Shown piece by piece: positions 11,301-24,500 of a stretch of 64,000 nucleotides of DNA (positions are counted from its first letter, which is position 1; every line of letters begins with the position of its first letter). The translations under genes and the position numbers were made by a program. The DNA is from Mesaphorura yosii (Eukaryota > Arthropoda > Collembola > Poduromorpha > Tullbergiidae): assembly GCA_009869945.1 (NCBI GenBank), contig WIXG01000318.1, positions 27,060 through 91,059 of the forward strand. The letters run 5' to 3'. The notes beneath the pieces are model-generated. The model worked only from the letters and a program-made list of their open reading frames with translations, searched no databases and was not told where the DNA came from.

Positions 11301-14300
11301 GAAAGGGTTGAGCAGGAACAGAAAAGGAGCAGGAATTCTGGAATTCAGGGTTTGTTTTTGATGGACGGACGCGGACGCAGGCACGACACGGACAACAAAC
11401 AGCACAATCTTTCTGGGTCTGCACCGGCTAGGCGTAAATATCGTAAAGTTAGGCTTGACCTTAATTTCTATTAATAACCCTTTGAAAGTAAAACTTGTTT
11501 AAAGAAGTAGAAGTCTCGTCGTGGTCATCAATAAAATATTTACGACAGGTCGCGTCGCCATAAAATTCGTAGATTTCGGAAGAAGAAACCAAACAGAAGC
11601 CTCTGCATGCTCGCTCGTTCGTTCGCCTTTTTTGGAAGCTGACCACCACCGTCAGACACATAAAAATACAGAGTAGAGAAAATAGGTCAGCGAGAATCGA
11701 ATTAAAAACGCACGCGACACGTGATTGGCGAACGATTGGCGAGCCAGTGCAAGTTCAACAAAAATATTTACATCCTCAATCAAATCAACCTTTACCCAAA
11801 TTGCTATTACGCTCAGCGCACAAAATGGCGAATGCAAGACCAGAAACCAGTGCCACTTCTTTCATTCGCTTCACAAGAGCCGCTCAAGGATCGCGATCGC
11901 TGAATTAACATGACCATTTCCCTGCCCAACTACCAAACCCAAAAGATTACGGCATGCATTTGAATTGCACGACATTGAATGTAATGTTTGTTTTGAAGTC
12001 ATTTCGAATGAATCAGATACGAAGATGCGCGCGCGCGAAATGAATACGGATCGTACACGAGATTTTGTGTTATACGTGTACGCGAGTTGCGCAATAAATC
12101 GAGGCTCGACGGTGTCACAAGTTGGAATTTGTTGCTGGTAAATACGCCATTCGCCGTTCGCTGAACGCGTAAGCGTCTGTAATAACAAATCTATTTCACA
12201 GCCTTCGCCTAATTCTCATTCAATTGTTCCCGTTCCTATTATCAGCTGCTATACTGTGGCTGATATACCCTGCCAGTGCAATGCTATAAATAAATTCTAC
12301 TCTTAATCCCATCTCTGCTGACTGCTGCTCCTCAGCAGCCAGCCCAGCACGGCAATAATGAAATGGCACATCCAAATCAGAATCAGCAAGATAATTGAGA
12401 ATGCGTGCATATTAAAAGGGTATGACTTCGTCGTCGTTGATGACGATGTTGTAAGATTCATTGCACTTTTGCAAATTAGGCTCCTACGTACGCTGCTTTG
12501 ATTAAAGTTTAAATTTAGCAGTTTAAATTGCCGTAGATTGCCTGCCCATTAATCCCAAGTCGCTGCTGCTACTTCGTCGTCGCATGTGGCTGAATTTCTC
12601 AACCGAATCGAGAAATAAATTGCCACAACCTCACGTCAAACAAAAGCAAGGCAGATGCGATGCGATGCATATTGCAGTGGTTAAACGCTTATGCTTATGC
12701 TGGCCGACCGTAAGAAAAAAGGAACTTGAAATTCGTATTGGTCAATTAAAATATTTACAATTAAATTATGGGTTTGCAATTACCAGCATGGCGCTGTGCT
12801 GTGTTGCTTTGGGAGGAGAGGAAAAGGCATTGCGTTGTGCTGCGTTGCGTCATCCTTTCCCTTCACTTAACAATACGATGCTGTACTCAAGACTCGCATT
12901 TCTTACCAAATCACTTTCAGTTTCTTTAAGCATGCGTCTGCGAAATAACAACGGCATTGCACATTGCACATGTCACACACACACGAGCCAGCAGGCCAAT
13001 CATTGCAGATTTTAATTGTTGCATTGCGCCACACGCAGCACGCAACTCAGCTCGTCGGTTGAGCCACCGTCACCACGTCCGTCCACTCGGCTGCTATTTT
13101 TAAACCTCGCGAGAGATGAACGACCAAATCAAATCTGAGCCAGAGACCAGGCCCAGTTTAGGTCAAAGTTGATAGTGACAGCGAACAAAGACAAAGACGT
13201 CTTGTTCCTTGCCTTGCAATTCTTCGATGAGAATGTTTACAAAAGATCGTGTGTGTTGACACAGCATTCATAATAATACGTACTTGTACTTTATACGTTT
13301 ATTTCCACGTAATTGAACGAGCTTCTTGTGCAAGCAAGTGTTTATTCAAGACACAACATTTCCAAATCCTGATGCCTGTCCGTATAAAGCGACGACGACA
13401 AGGGAGGTTATTCTCGTTGATGACTATAAATGGAGGGATTAAATGGTCAGAATTTCATGCCCCATTCGCAATGAAGCAATGATCCGCCGTGCTGTGGCTG
13501 TGGTCTCCTGATGTATTTTGCATTTCACATTTTGCAGTTCGCCGCATTGGAAATCATTCTCCTTTGACCCAATTTGATACTGCGACTCTGCTTGACTCCG
13601 ATTATTCGTAATTCGTAATTAGGACACTTGCTTGTTGCGTTTGCTCGTAGCTGGGAAATTTAATGATGAATGTACGATCATTCGAGAAAAGCGCCTGCCT
13701 GCAAGACTCAAGTCAAGTCTGCATGTTGCATCAGAGCAGTAATTAAGAAGGGAAGTGAATGCAGAATGCAGAATGCAATCAGCAAATCGTCAATCGCGAT
13801 TAGCAATTCGCAAATCGATGCTCAGTGTGTTCAATTCAAAGCGTAAACAATTGATTAAGAGTTTGCTTGGACCACAAATTCATTGTTATGTCTCTCCTGT
13901 CTGGCCGAGTCTGGAATGATGTTTTGCTCCCGATGCTGCCGCTGCCTGGCTTGGTTTGGCCGTGTACCAGAATTTGCGTATCTCAATTGTGTCATGTAAA
14001 CATCGCCAGCGTCAGCGTGTGACACATCGTCGTGCCGTGCCGTATCTCGCGTTGTTAGGAAGTACTCGACTCTCGACTCGGTCCACGTTATCAGGAATGA
14101 ACCAAAACAAAACGAGTTCAAGGAGACGAATCTGCCGGTCGACTTGCGAGCAGGGAGAATACTGTGGATTTATTGTCTTGCTGAATCTGGATTCGATATG
14201 GCAATTCGCAAAGATGAATCATTACTTCGCTTCGCCTTGCTTGAACCCGCCTGCCCTCATGCGAATTGCGAAGTACACAGGTTAAACCAAATGTTGAGCA

Positions 14301-17300
14301 CAGGAATAAAAAGATCCCATGTATTTGCACGCGTAATCAATGAGAATGTAGATTTCCAAGTAATCCGTGCGTGGCGACCGCCGTTCGATTTATGTTAGGA
14401 GGACAAAGCAAAAGTGGCCAGAACCAGCATATCAGCTCAGCGTGGAGGTGGACTTTCGCACACGCATGAGCGGGCGGGCGGATTTTAGACCATTTAAATT
14501 CTTTGACTGACGTGATTAACACGAATGCGAATACGAACAAAGTGTTCAGATACACTTGATTAATTCTCTTCTATTCTATTCTGGCTACTGACGAAGATTA
14601 AACGGTCTTGGGGCTGATGAAAACAGATGCGTTGACCAGCTAAATTACGATTTGCAAACTCTTCGTTACTGTTACTGGTTGCGTACAAAAGCAGCAGGCC
14701 GTAATTATGATTATGTAAGCGACGGTCCGTGATGACTACGTAAGGCTTTTGATGCGAGTGTTTATTTCTGCTATTATGACTATGATTACGGGTACGAGAA
14801 ACACGTATGTTCTCAGTCGCCCAAGCCAATTGTTCATCTGTCCGTCCGTGCCGTACGTCATTTCCCCATTCGCCATTCATCGCGAGTAAAACACGACGGA
14901 CGCTCCGTCGTGATGAGGTCAAGGACTAGTTCATTTACTAGTTCATAAGTTTAAAGAAGATTACGATTACGGCCATTCTATTACTTGCACTAGTACTTCT
15001 ACTTTCATTACACGGCAATTTCATCGTAGCGTTCCGAAACTGTGCCACGCTGCCATGCTAGAACTGCGAATTGTACAATTAGCCCTCAGCATTTCGTTAA
15101 TTGCTGGCTGGCCTGCGCTGATGTTTCATCCACAAAAGCAGCCACGCATTTTCAATTGCGTTTCTACGCGTACATGATTGATGGACGGAAATCAGTCCCG
15201 AGCGCGAGCGCGATTGCGTGGAGTATCGGAAATGAACAAAGCGGCACAATAAAAACTTCCGCTCCGTTTTCACTTCCACGGCAATTTCAAAACTGTACAG
15301 TGCACGACTGCGCACTGCTCCATTGATTGACTGCTCCACTCCAGCCCAGTCGCGGAGGCCAACTTAGGCAAATGAGGAATTAAAATTACGCTTTACGCAA
15401 CTACATCACATTCCTTCAAGCCACATTAACCCAGCAGCATTCAGGATTACGATTACGAACGATGTACGACTTTTCATGCCTAAATGGAACGAGGTGGCGA
15501 ACTTCCTCTCGCTTTATTTCCACATTTAGACTCGTATATTGTACTTAATGCAATCAATGCACAACGAAACGCGAAAAGTGACATTTTGAAATCGAGAGTG
15601 CTTGCATTTCACTCAGGGGAAGTCGGCGAAGTAAACTATAAAGTTCAGCACAGATTTGGCCTGTGAGTCATGACTGGGTATTTGATTCAAATCACAATCT
15701 ATTCCGGTGAGGAACAACGGACTTCCGCTGTTCGCTCTTCAACAATACAGCAAGCAGCATCAACTTGTGAAATACGGCCGCAGTACATAAAAATCCGGGT
15801 CAATACAATTAGCAGTGAGTGGCATGGCATAGTAGACCCACTGAAATGCCTGTGCTGGCGCTATGTTTTGTGTACAATTCTGGACACGGAACGGACGTGT
15901 TATCTCCTTTATTTGTTTTGAGTATCAACGGCAGGGCAGGGCAGAACAAAGCAATATGATTATTTTGAAGATATGATCTCTTGTCCTGCTTTTCATGCAA
16001 TGCAAGGCAATGAATCGATTTCCATTCCCATGCAGCACAGAAATTCAAGAAGCATGCAGTGCACACAATTAATTGATTTTGTAATTTCCTCCTCGTTGCT
16101 TTTTGCTTCTGCCTACTCGTCAACCCAAACAAACCAGGAAATCAATTTCCACCGGACGACGGGACCGAATTGATTCATAAATCGTAGCTAGAAACATAGC
16201 GCAGCAGCAACACAACGATTCGGCTTTACAGTAGTATTCGAATAGAGAATTAAAACTAAAATCCCGCGACTCAGTGATTCAGCGTTCGCCTCAAGAAATT
16301 GCGAATCTTACGAATCGTGCGAATTTTGCGAGTTTGCGAATTCTGTCACGCCATGCCGTGCCATTTTCCATTACCTTGGACAAGCTTGCCTTCGCGGGCG
16401 AATGTGAAACTTTCTCTTGGCTCTAGCCAGGTCGTACAGTAACCTACATCTCTCCGTTCCTGCTTCTCCTTTCTCCTTTGACTCCTTTCTCCTCCGCTTC
16501 TTATTTTAGTCTCGCTCTTGCTCCGGCACTCAGCCGCCCGGCCCGCGATCGATACTTTTACTGACGTCAAGGGCATTTTTTGCTCGGCCGTACTCCAGCA
16601 ACCTATTTTTGGAACCGCGGTCCTATAAATTCAACTTTGCAAACCATCGCATGCTTCCATGCTATACGCTATAGGCTATAGGCGCCAAGAGACAAGTTAT
16701 TCGCCAGGATCTTCGCCATTCGCTTTCTCTCACATCGTACCAACTTCCTATTCGCGCTCTTTCCTCCCCAAATTGCAGCCGTTCCAGACTTCTGGCATCT
16801 GCGTCCGCGTCCTTGTATTTATTTCTTCAAAGCATTTTATTCTCATCACACGCGGCCCGCTCATCTCTCAGTTCTTATCTCTATTGCGAATTGCGAGTGG
16901 CAACGGCGAATCCCCTCCAGTGACTTCCATTAAAATAAAAATAAAAACTTTTCCTTTCTGCTCCGCACTTTTCTTTCCTTTGCTTTGCGACTTTGCAAAG
17001 ACCTCGTCTCTATTCCTCTCATCTCCGTCTTGGCCTGGCGAACTGTCTCAACGTGCTTTGCCGTGGCATGGCCGTGCATTCCTAAAGGCCAAGTGTCAAA
17101 TTAAATTACATTACATTACAGAAAGCAAGGCTATCTATAGCCTGGCCCATTCTTGGCTTCCGCGGGCAAAGAAAATCGATTCGCATCTCTACAAAATCGC
17201 AATCGCATCTCTCCTGAGTCTCTTGTGATATTTTAAAAAAGGCCTTGTGCGCCCGCCAAACGATTCCAAAGTCAAGCCAGTCATAAAAAGGACACACTTT

Positions 17301-20300
17301 TCTTTATTGTCGCTCTTTACTTAACTTTCTCTTCGGCAGGTTTTATGCTCGGGCAATTCGCAATTCCGAAATGGCAGCACTCAATTTCCTCTCTGCATCC
17401 TCGCCGCAAGGCAGGCAGGCATGAAGATCAAGTTCGGCTCGGATTTATTGCTTTGTTTTCCGCTGCCGTGCCAGACGTATTTCTGGCCGGCCGGACTGCT
17501 GGCTTTCATGGAACCTTGAGTCTCCTTAATCTTATAATCAATAAAATGTAGTTGTAGTCGTAATCGTAATCCAGCCGTTGTATGGCCGGCCATGTAACAA
17601 ATGCACTTCAGCGAAAGCCTTGCGAAGAGCGAAAATATCGGAAATGACTTTCGGTATTTCATTTTGTCGGGCCCTGCCTGCGCGCCTGGAAGTTTATTGG
17701 ATGACGCACAACAAAACTTGCGAAAACTTTCCAAGCGCCCATGAACTCTCCTTCCGACGTGACACGGCAAAGCTAAAGCTGCGAAAACGAAAATCCGATT
17801 CTCGTGTGCGAGTTTCGTCTCACATTCCCCGAAATACGCATACAGCGAAAGCCAAGCAAAAGCAAAGCTTCTGCAAGGAACAATCAACACTTCCGTCAAT
17901 TCTAAATGCAAGTCGTAGTCGTTTCTTTTGTGCTGTGACAGCAGAATGGGCACTTTCTTATCGACATCGTTGCGATGGCGTACTCGTCCGTATTTTGAAC
18001 GGCTGTAATTCCTTTCGTCATCCGAGCTTCGTACTTCGAGTCTCAACAAAAGAGGAAGAAGAAGCGGATGGGTGTTGTCACAGAAAGAAGAAAGACTCAA
18101 ATGAAAATGAGTTTATGGACTCTTACGTAGTAGCGTCATTAACGTATTCAATATGCATACGCACGCATTGTTACTCGACGCATTTTCAACTTTTGTCGCT
18201 GCCGTTTCCTTTTCCTCACTTTCGATTGCAATTTTAATTTAGGAATTAGGACACAATCTGACAATTTCGGTAGTCGAGAATCGAGAAGCTCGAAATTGTT
18301 GGCAGGGCAGGAACAGAGTCCCAATCTAAATTTTAATGATTTTGGAAGCGAAGGCGTAAACAAATTTTACAATTAATTTTTATGGCCAGATGCAACGCAG
18401 TGCAGTGCAGCGCAGACAGGATGAATCGTAATAATCTCGATGGCAGTAACGACTTACGACGACGACTTCCTTTCTTCTCAAATTATTCAATCCAAGACAA
18501 GACAGGACAAGGAAAGAGAACGTAAGCGTAAACGTACACGTATAAATGCAAACGGGTTTAGAGAAAGAGGATGCGATTCTTTTGCGTTAACGAGCCTAAG
18601 AAAAGAAACCGTTAGCGAGAGTCCTTCGTCTGTGCCTGCCTGCCTGCACGGGGCGGAACAATACGAGTGAGGTAACCTAGTTAAGCTGTATGGGCCCTGG
18701 GCACGGATTTCGTGCTTCCTCGTCCGTTTCCCTCCTCCGGCGTGCACCTGTGCCTTGAAATTCGATGTGGTGCGCTGTGCTCTCGGAATTCTCATCTCAA
18801 AAGTGTCCGTCAGTATGTTCCATTAGCAGAGCACAGCACAGCAACAAGTTGCGTTATTCATCCAGCAGCAGAATACCTTCAGGCCAGGCACCGCAACGCA
18901 GCGTTAAAATGTTAAAAGGATGCACAGCCCGTTCGAGTTCCTTTTCAAGGGACGATTCTTCGTATTTTCCGTCATCGTCATCATCATCACCGTCTTTAAT
19001 CTTCGGCCCAAACAAGCATGAAAACCTTCGATTCCTTAAGGTTCATTTTATCTTTAGCCTTCCTCTTCCTTTTCCTCGCTGGCTGGATATAATTTGCTGG
19101 ATTGCAGACTTATGAGGACACTCAGGAAGTCGACTGACTGACTGCATCATTGCTCAAAAATGAACCTTGCTCAAAATAGACAGACAGGCAAATCGACCGA
19201 CCCTTCTCGCCGACCCAGCGTGTTTACGTACTATTTGAAAAATTGGAGTACGAGGCAGCAGGTTCCTCCTTCCTTTTGTCTGGCAGCAGGCAAAAGCAAG
19301 AGCAGAAGCGCAGGGTAACTCGAGTCTAATTGTTTATTTAAATACTCCGTCTCGTCTCGTCTCTGAAGGTTCATAAACAAAAACAATCCTGAGCTGCCTG
19401 TCATCTTCCCTTAATCCGCTGCTCCAATTCCAATTCTAACAACTAACTTTCACTGCCGCTTGAAGCGAAGAAAACTTCCGGAAAGGCTTGCCGTATTTAT
19501 TTCAAAGCCATGCCAAAGCAGGCTAATCAGCAATTGCTGCAGCGCTGCAATTTTTCGCCTCTGCTCTTGAGTATGACGTTACGTCACGTAAAACGAGTTG
19601 TCATTGCCTTGCGACTGCGCTCGCTGTAAATTTCTTCTCTGCACTGCGGTGTTGTTGGCCTTCTCTTCCTTGTTTTTGAAGGCAAGGTCGAAAACTGCCC
19701 TGGCTGATTACATGAATACGACTACGTATTTCCTTCTGATGGTGGTTTTTCGTTTTTGGTTGGCAATCAACAAGCATTGGAATTGATAATTCTTTGTGGA
19801 CGTCACAGCAGCCACGAGAATTTTTCCGAGCCCGAGCCGAGCGAGAATGAATGAGAATTCGCAATCGGAATCGGACAATTCACGATTGGATGTCAAGTGC
19901 ATTTTCATTGCATTTGATCGCTGTTCGCTGGCTTTGGCAAATCGATACTCGACATCGACTGTCCCAAATTTCAAACGAAAACTGTTTTCAATGCATCGCA
20001 ATCACAGCCTTCTTCTTCGATCTTCTCCTTCTTTCAGATTTGTCACACGCGAGTGGCCGTGTTCAGCGTTCGGAACCAAATCAATACTTGTCATTCAAAG
20101 TGCACGTAAGTCAGTCAAGTCAGCAAAGGCAAAGGCTTGGCTGACAGAATTCAAATAACACGAGCGAATCGGCTTTGACAGTGAACAACTCACTTGGCTC
20201 GACCGATGGTAACAGCAACGCAACAATCGCACGGATGATAAAATTATCTGAGTTGCACAGTGAAGAAGCAGCGGCGGACTCAACCATCTGTAACTAATCG

Positions 20301-22330
20301 AAATACGTAAATGCAGTGCGCAAGACGCTGAATGCTGAATGATCATCAAATGAATTCCTCAACGTACGTGTCCAATTGCAGTTGCAGTGCGTGCGCTTGG
20401 ATAGGAAAGAGAAATCACGATCGGCTATAAAAACGCTAGTTTTTCGTCTTTTGTGCGGTGCGTTCCAAGCACTGACGAATAATGAAAGGAAACGCTGAGA
20501 CACTGCTGCTGACGTAGAAATTGCTGAAGCGTCCACGCTGAAGCTGAATCACGAATGATGTGAGCGAGCAGAGCAGGAGCAGTGAAGAGCAGTTAGTTGG
20601 AGCAGAACGAAGTGTCAACTCATTTGCTGTAGTTGTAGTTTCCTATTGCTATTATTATCGCCATCATCCTCAGAATGGGAATAGCTTTCAATTCTGACCT
20701 TGATCTCATACTTTACTGGATGACTGGGCTCTCGCCGCGAGTTTACGCGTTGCGCTGCTGCGGAATTCTGGTACGGCGCGACGTGGTGTTTACACGATTG
20801 CAATGGAATCAAAGCTGCCAGCGAGTATTCTAGTATAAACATTCCGAGTTATTATGTAAATGCTAAATGCAAATATTACGCCACACCAGAGCCAGAGATC
20901 ACGACGGTCGTGCCAGAAGCCAGAGGATGCGAATAGCGAGTGAGTCGGGAACTTTTGGCAGCAGAGCGGACCAAGCAGTGGGTCAACATAGAAAAGGTCC
21001 GGGTTAAAATTCTGGGACGCGTCGTAGTGCACAGCGACTAAGATTGCGGGTTCATGAAAATGAGAGCACACGACGACCCACGCCAAAGTAATACACTGTA
21101 TGGTATGGAATTTACGACATTGCCCAGAACAATGCAAATGCAGTTCCAGTGCAGCGATTACGATTAGTGAAGTGGCCCTGGAACGAAGAATGAAGGAAGT
21201 GAGGAAAGAGTTCAAGAGTCCTTCCCTTTCCTTTCCTTTTCTACGAGCCTTCTCAATAACAAAGCAAAGCACAGAGCAGCTTTTGAACGAAACGGAAATT
21301 TGAATTCGGCCAGATTCATTTTTAAAAAGACGAAAGATGAAGCTAAAAGTGACCCCAATTTGATAAGGAAAGCCAGCGCAAGTTCAAGCGAGCAGCGAGC
21401 AAAGCAGGTCACCTCATTTTCACTGATGTGAACTCAACTGGACAAAATTATATAAATATGCTGGCAAAATTCCTCAATTTTGTTTTCGCATTCTGCTGAG
21501 CTACGTATCCTCAACAGCTTCATCAGCAATGCAGTGGCTTATCTCAAATTAAGAGACACGAAAACGAAAACTTTCTTCTTCGAGATTGGGTTAGTTAAAC
21601 ATTGAAATTGAGATTTTGATGCGTCCTGGCAATAGAAAAAGTGCAGCGAAGCGGCAGTGCGTGCGTGCGAAGCAAGAAACTAGTCCAAGTTCAGAGCAAA
21701 ACTTTTAGTTTCTAAAATATGTAAAGAATGAAGGAACCCACGACAAAGTACGAAGATGCATTGTTACTTTGCTTTGCGTTGCCTGTTATTATCATACTCT
21801 GTTGAACAGAAACAAACGCAGAAGCAACAACAGACGTTGAGACTCGGATTAACGTTGCATAAAATCAAAGCACATAAATTGTAAATTGCAATTGCAAGTC
21901 TGGGCTTAAAATTCTTAATTCAGTCTCACTGCGCCTGAAAAACATGTGCGCATCCTCGCATTCGCTTTGTTATTGTTTTATTGACTGCAGCAGCTTCTCG
22001 TTTTACTTTTACTCTCTTCTTGCTGGCTTTGTCTAAGACAATTTTTCTCTTTCTTTTTCGCACTGACGATTTTACGAACGCAGCTTTGGTTTGTCTTCTT
22101 TTTCGCCTCAAATCTCCAACTAATTGATTCCTCATCATCAAAACTGCATGCAAACGCAGTCGCAGTCGTAAACGTATGCGTGCTGTGCCGTACGCCGTCA
22201 GCGTCAGCACAAAAGCAATAAAACTGAGTTTCTATTTGTGCACAGCCCAAGTTTAAGAGTAAGAATAAGAATTGCGAATTGTGCTGCACGCTCGATGATT
22301 ACGCGTCAGCGTCTCAATTTCCTCTTCCTT

Positions 22331-22354
22331 CGTGCGTGTGCGCGCGCGCGTGCA
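22331..22354. repeat. Alternating purine-pyrimidine run (possible Z-DNA)
   Basis: Twenty-four bases of strict Y-R alternation including (CG)5, about 0.7 kb into the intron after exon B. Such tracts can adopt Z-DNA under supercoiling. Confidence 0.7.
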
Positions 22355-23041
22355 AAAATGAGTTGCTTTACTGTTTCGTGAGTTTCGTGCGCCCAGTCAA
22401 CTTTCTTCTTTGCATCCGGCCGGCAAAGACACGTCCGTCCTCGTTAGTCAATCAATTAACTACGTAAAACTTCTGGGCCAGGAAAAGTGTTTGAGGACGA
22501 TCGAATGACAAGAGAAATGTGGTTCAACTATTTGAATACGCAAATGCAAGCGAGCTTGTCATTATTGGAGTGGAATCGAATTGGGAGCACATCGCAAATA
22601 AATAATGGAACCTGCATCTGGAAATAGACAACGTAAAACGTCAACTAAAACGTAACGAATGTACGAGCGAGCGAGCAGTGAAAATGGAAGTATGTAAGGA
22701 GGTCTCTTATTTGGAGTAGCAACGTAGCTGCATTGACGAGCCAGGCAAGCCGAAGGTAAACATCAGAAGAAAGTCAACAGTTTACTCTATTTTGCTTTCT
22801 CTGCGTGCTCGAATTAAGGCAAAGGCACTGGTGCGTAGTTCCAAAGTGGGACGGAGCAGAGTAAGGCAGCCTGAATGAGATATACTCGCCCGCAAACATT
22901 TCGCGTGACAGAAAAGACTCGACTCTGAATACGTAATGAATATCGAACGCGAACGTAGACTCGATGCAATCTGGAGCAGGAATTGCAGGCAACCGCCTAG
23001 CCGACGTGAACTGGCGGCAGAGAAAGAAGACGAGCACTTAC

Positions 23042-23567
23042 GATATCTCTTCATGAGAGACTTCTTGTAGGCTTTGGGATTGATTCCCAGATCCAGCGGC
23101 TGACCGTCCGAGTCGACGTCGCCGTCGGAGTCTTCCTGCGGCGAACTTGAGTCTCGCTCGCAGTCGAAAATGAACCGGCTGGAATTAACGCTGAGGTCCA
23201 TCGACGTCTCTGTCTCTGACAGCCTCCCGGGCATGCTCAGGTCGAGCGGGCTGTCGCTATCCGAGGTGCTGCTGCTGCTGCCGCTGTTGTGGATCGCGAT
23301 TGTCAACTCCGACTCGTCAGCGCTGCCGCTTCCGGCACTCGTGCTACTGCTGTTGCTGTTTGTGCTCGTCATCGAGTCACTGCGACGGTGGTTGAAAGCC
23401 AGGAGCGCTCGGGGATGCGGCGGAAGCATCATTTTCATCATCATCATCGCGGCAGCCGCCGGACCCGGCGAAGGCGACGAATCTCGCTGGACAAGTGTCA
23501 CCGACAAATCTTGCCCGAGCCCGTGCCCACTTTCAGTGTCCATGCTCAAACTGTTGCGTCGATCCAT
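23042..23567 (-). CDS. Eip74EF: E74B first coding exon (N-terminus of isoform B)
   Basis: This exon encodes E74B residues 1-175 plus one base. The ATG at 23567 is the first in-frame ATG after an upstream TAA. The exon ends at AGATATC|GTAAGTG, a near-consensus donor, in phase 1; C plus TT of exon C1 gives Leu176 (KSLMKRY-L-DTAGG). Seen: QDLSVTLVQRDSSPSP (19-34), an Ala and Met run (37-47), Ser/Thr-rich 62-82, SPLDLSMPG (106-114), SMDLSV (122-127), an acidic Ser/Asp stretch (137-155) and QPLDLGIN (156-163). PLDLS-type sequences are the known form of CtBP-binding motifs, so a repressive input is possible but unproven. There is no DNA-binding domain in this exon; that comes from common exons outside the window. 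The B assignment rests on position and frame; E74B proteins are less conserved than E74A at the N-terminus. Confidence 0.85.
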
Positions 23568-24500
23568 TGAGGTTTAATTGCTAGCGTCAGTTCAGTACAA
23601 CACAAATAAAAGTCCAACTCCACTCCGATTTATCCGATGAGATTCCCAAAATAGTACTCCGACTCGCGTCGTTGGTATGCACATTCTCTGTAGCGTCTTT
23701 GCCAGAGGTTTGCAATCGTCTCACCCAAATTTCCAGAAGTTCACCGCACGAATTAACCAGGAGGAATTTTTGCAATCACCAATCACATTCTCAATTCAGA
23801 CGAGCGTCTAGCGTCTCAATGCACAATGCAAAATTCTGGGAGTCAGTCCAATGCAAATAGCAAATGTAAACAGTAAACAATGCTTAAATTAGTTGAGTTT
23901 CATAGATGAGAACAGAGGCAGAAGCCACGCCAAACTGAGTCCAGTCCCAATAAATTAATCCTGTTTCACTTTCGCAGTCTTGAACACAGCGTCTCAATCG
24001 GAAGTAAACACCGCGCGTGAATTTGTGACAGAATACGTAAATCTCAGAATAATGCTCACAAGTGAAACGCTGCCACTACACTTGGAACCGGGCACGTCAG
24101 ACTTAAATTCACAATCGCAGTCGCAATTCGCACTAACCACAAGGGCGTCTGTCCGAAGACAGAGTCACGAATCACGAATCACGAGAGTCACCAAAACAAC
24201 CGAGTTTGAGAGTTGCCGAAAAGCGATGAGGAACATCCTCTCCACCTGAACCATGAAACTCAACTGAGAGCGAGTGCAAGGTTTTTCCGTTTCTCAGGCT
24301 CACAGCCGAGCCAAGCCACTCACGTACATCAAAGCAGCGTTCTCTTTCATTCCCATTCCATTCTCATTCTCGAAAATGTTACGCTACGACGACGGTACAC
24401 ATTTTCAGCCAAACATTGTAGTATGTACGCGTAAGCGTACGCTGTGCCTGTGCCTGTGTGTCTCGTCGTCGCTTGCGTAGCTTTGGCGTGCCGTAGTAGA
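23568..24500 (-). promoter_or_regulatory. Presumed E74B promoter and leader region
   Basis: The E74B start codon implies a promoter here or further right. Seen: an upstream ORF of 30 codons (23684-23592) ending 24 bases before the E74B ATG; two arthropod initiator-like TCAGT sequences on the minus strand (near 23935 and 24260); and a possible leader donor GTAC|GTGAGT near 24326. No clear TATA box is at the right spacing. The transcription start is not determined. Confidence 0.3.
23592..23684 (-). CDS. Upstream ORF in the presumed E74B leader
   Basis: ATG TGC ATA opens 30 codons (MCIPTTRVGVLFWESHR..., rich in Val, Leu and Arg) ending in TGA 24 bases before the E74B start. It would be in the leader if the E74B mRNA starts upstream of 23684 without splicing it out. 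It is probably regulatory rather than a functional peptide. Confidence 0.3.
   Translation of the reverse strand: MCIPTTRVGVLFWESHRINRSGVGLLFVLY

Larger units (their letters stand above)
5270..23041 (-). other. Intron between exon B and C1 (17.8 kb)
   Basis: Bounded by TATC|GTAAGTG and TTTGCAG|TTGAC. It is filled with short tandem repeats, A/T-rich stretches and chance open frames on both strands. There is one weak ecdysone-response-element-like palindrome (12455-12467) and a 24-base alternating purine/pyrimidine run (22331-22354). I found no nested gene, tRNA or recognisable transposon. Confidence 0.6.

Noticed and set aside
16659-17228. Plus-strand open frame of 189 codons
   Set aside because: Pyrimidine-rich DNA gives a Ser/Leu/Phe-rich translation with no family resemblance; chance.
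17381-18237. Two long overlapping open frames on opposite strands (239 and 219 codons)
   Set aside because: No domain, signal peptide or recognisable motif in either. Both are Ser/Arg/Leu/Cys-rich as expected from random translation, and they lie in an intron with no matching splice signals.
23170-23577. Plus-strand open frames opposite exon B
   Set aside because: Shadow of the E74B exon. The minus-strand frame has the splice donor and phase that join C1.
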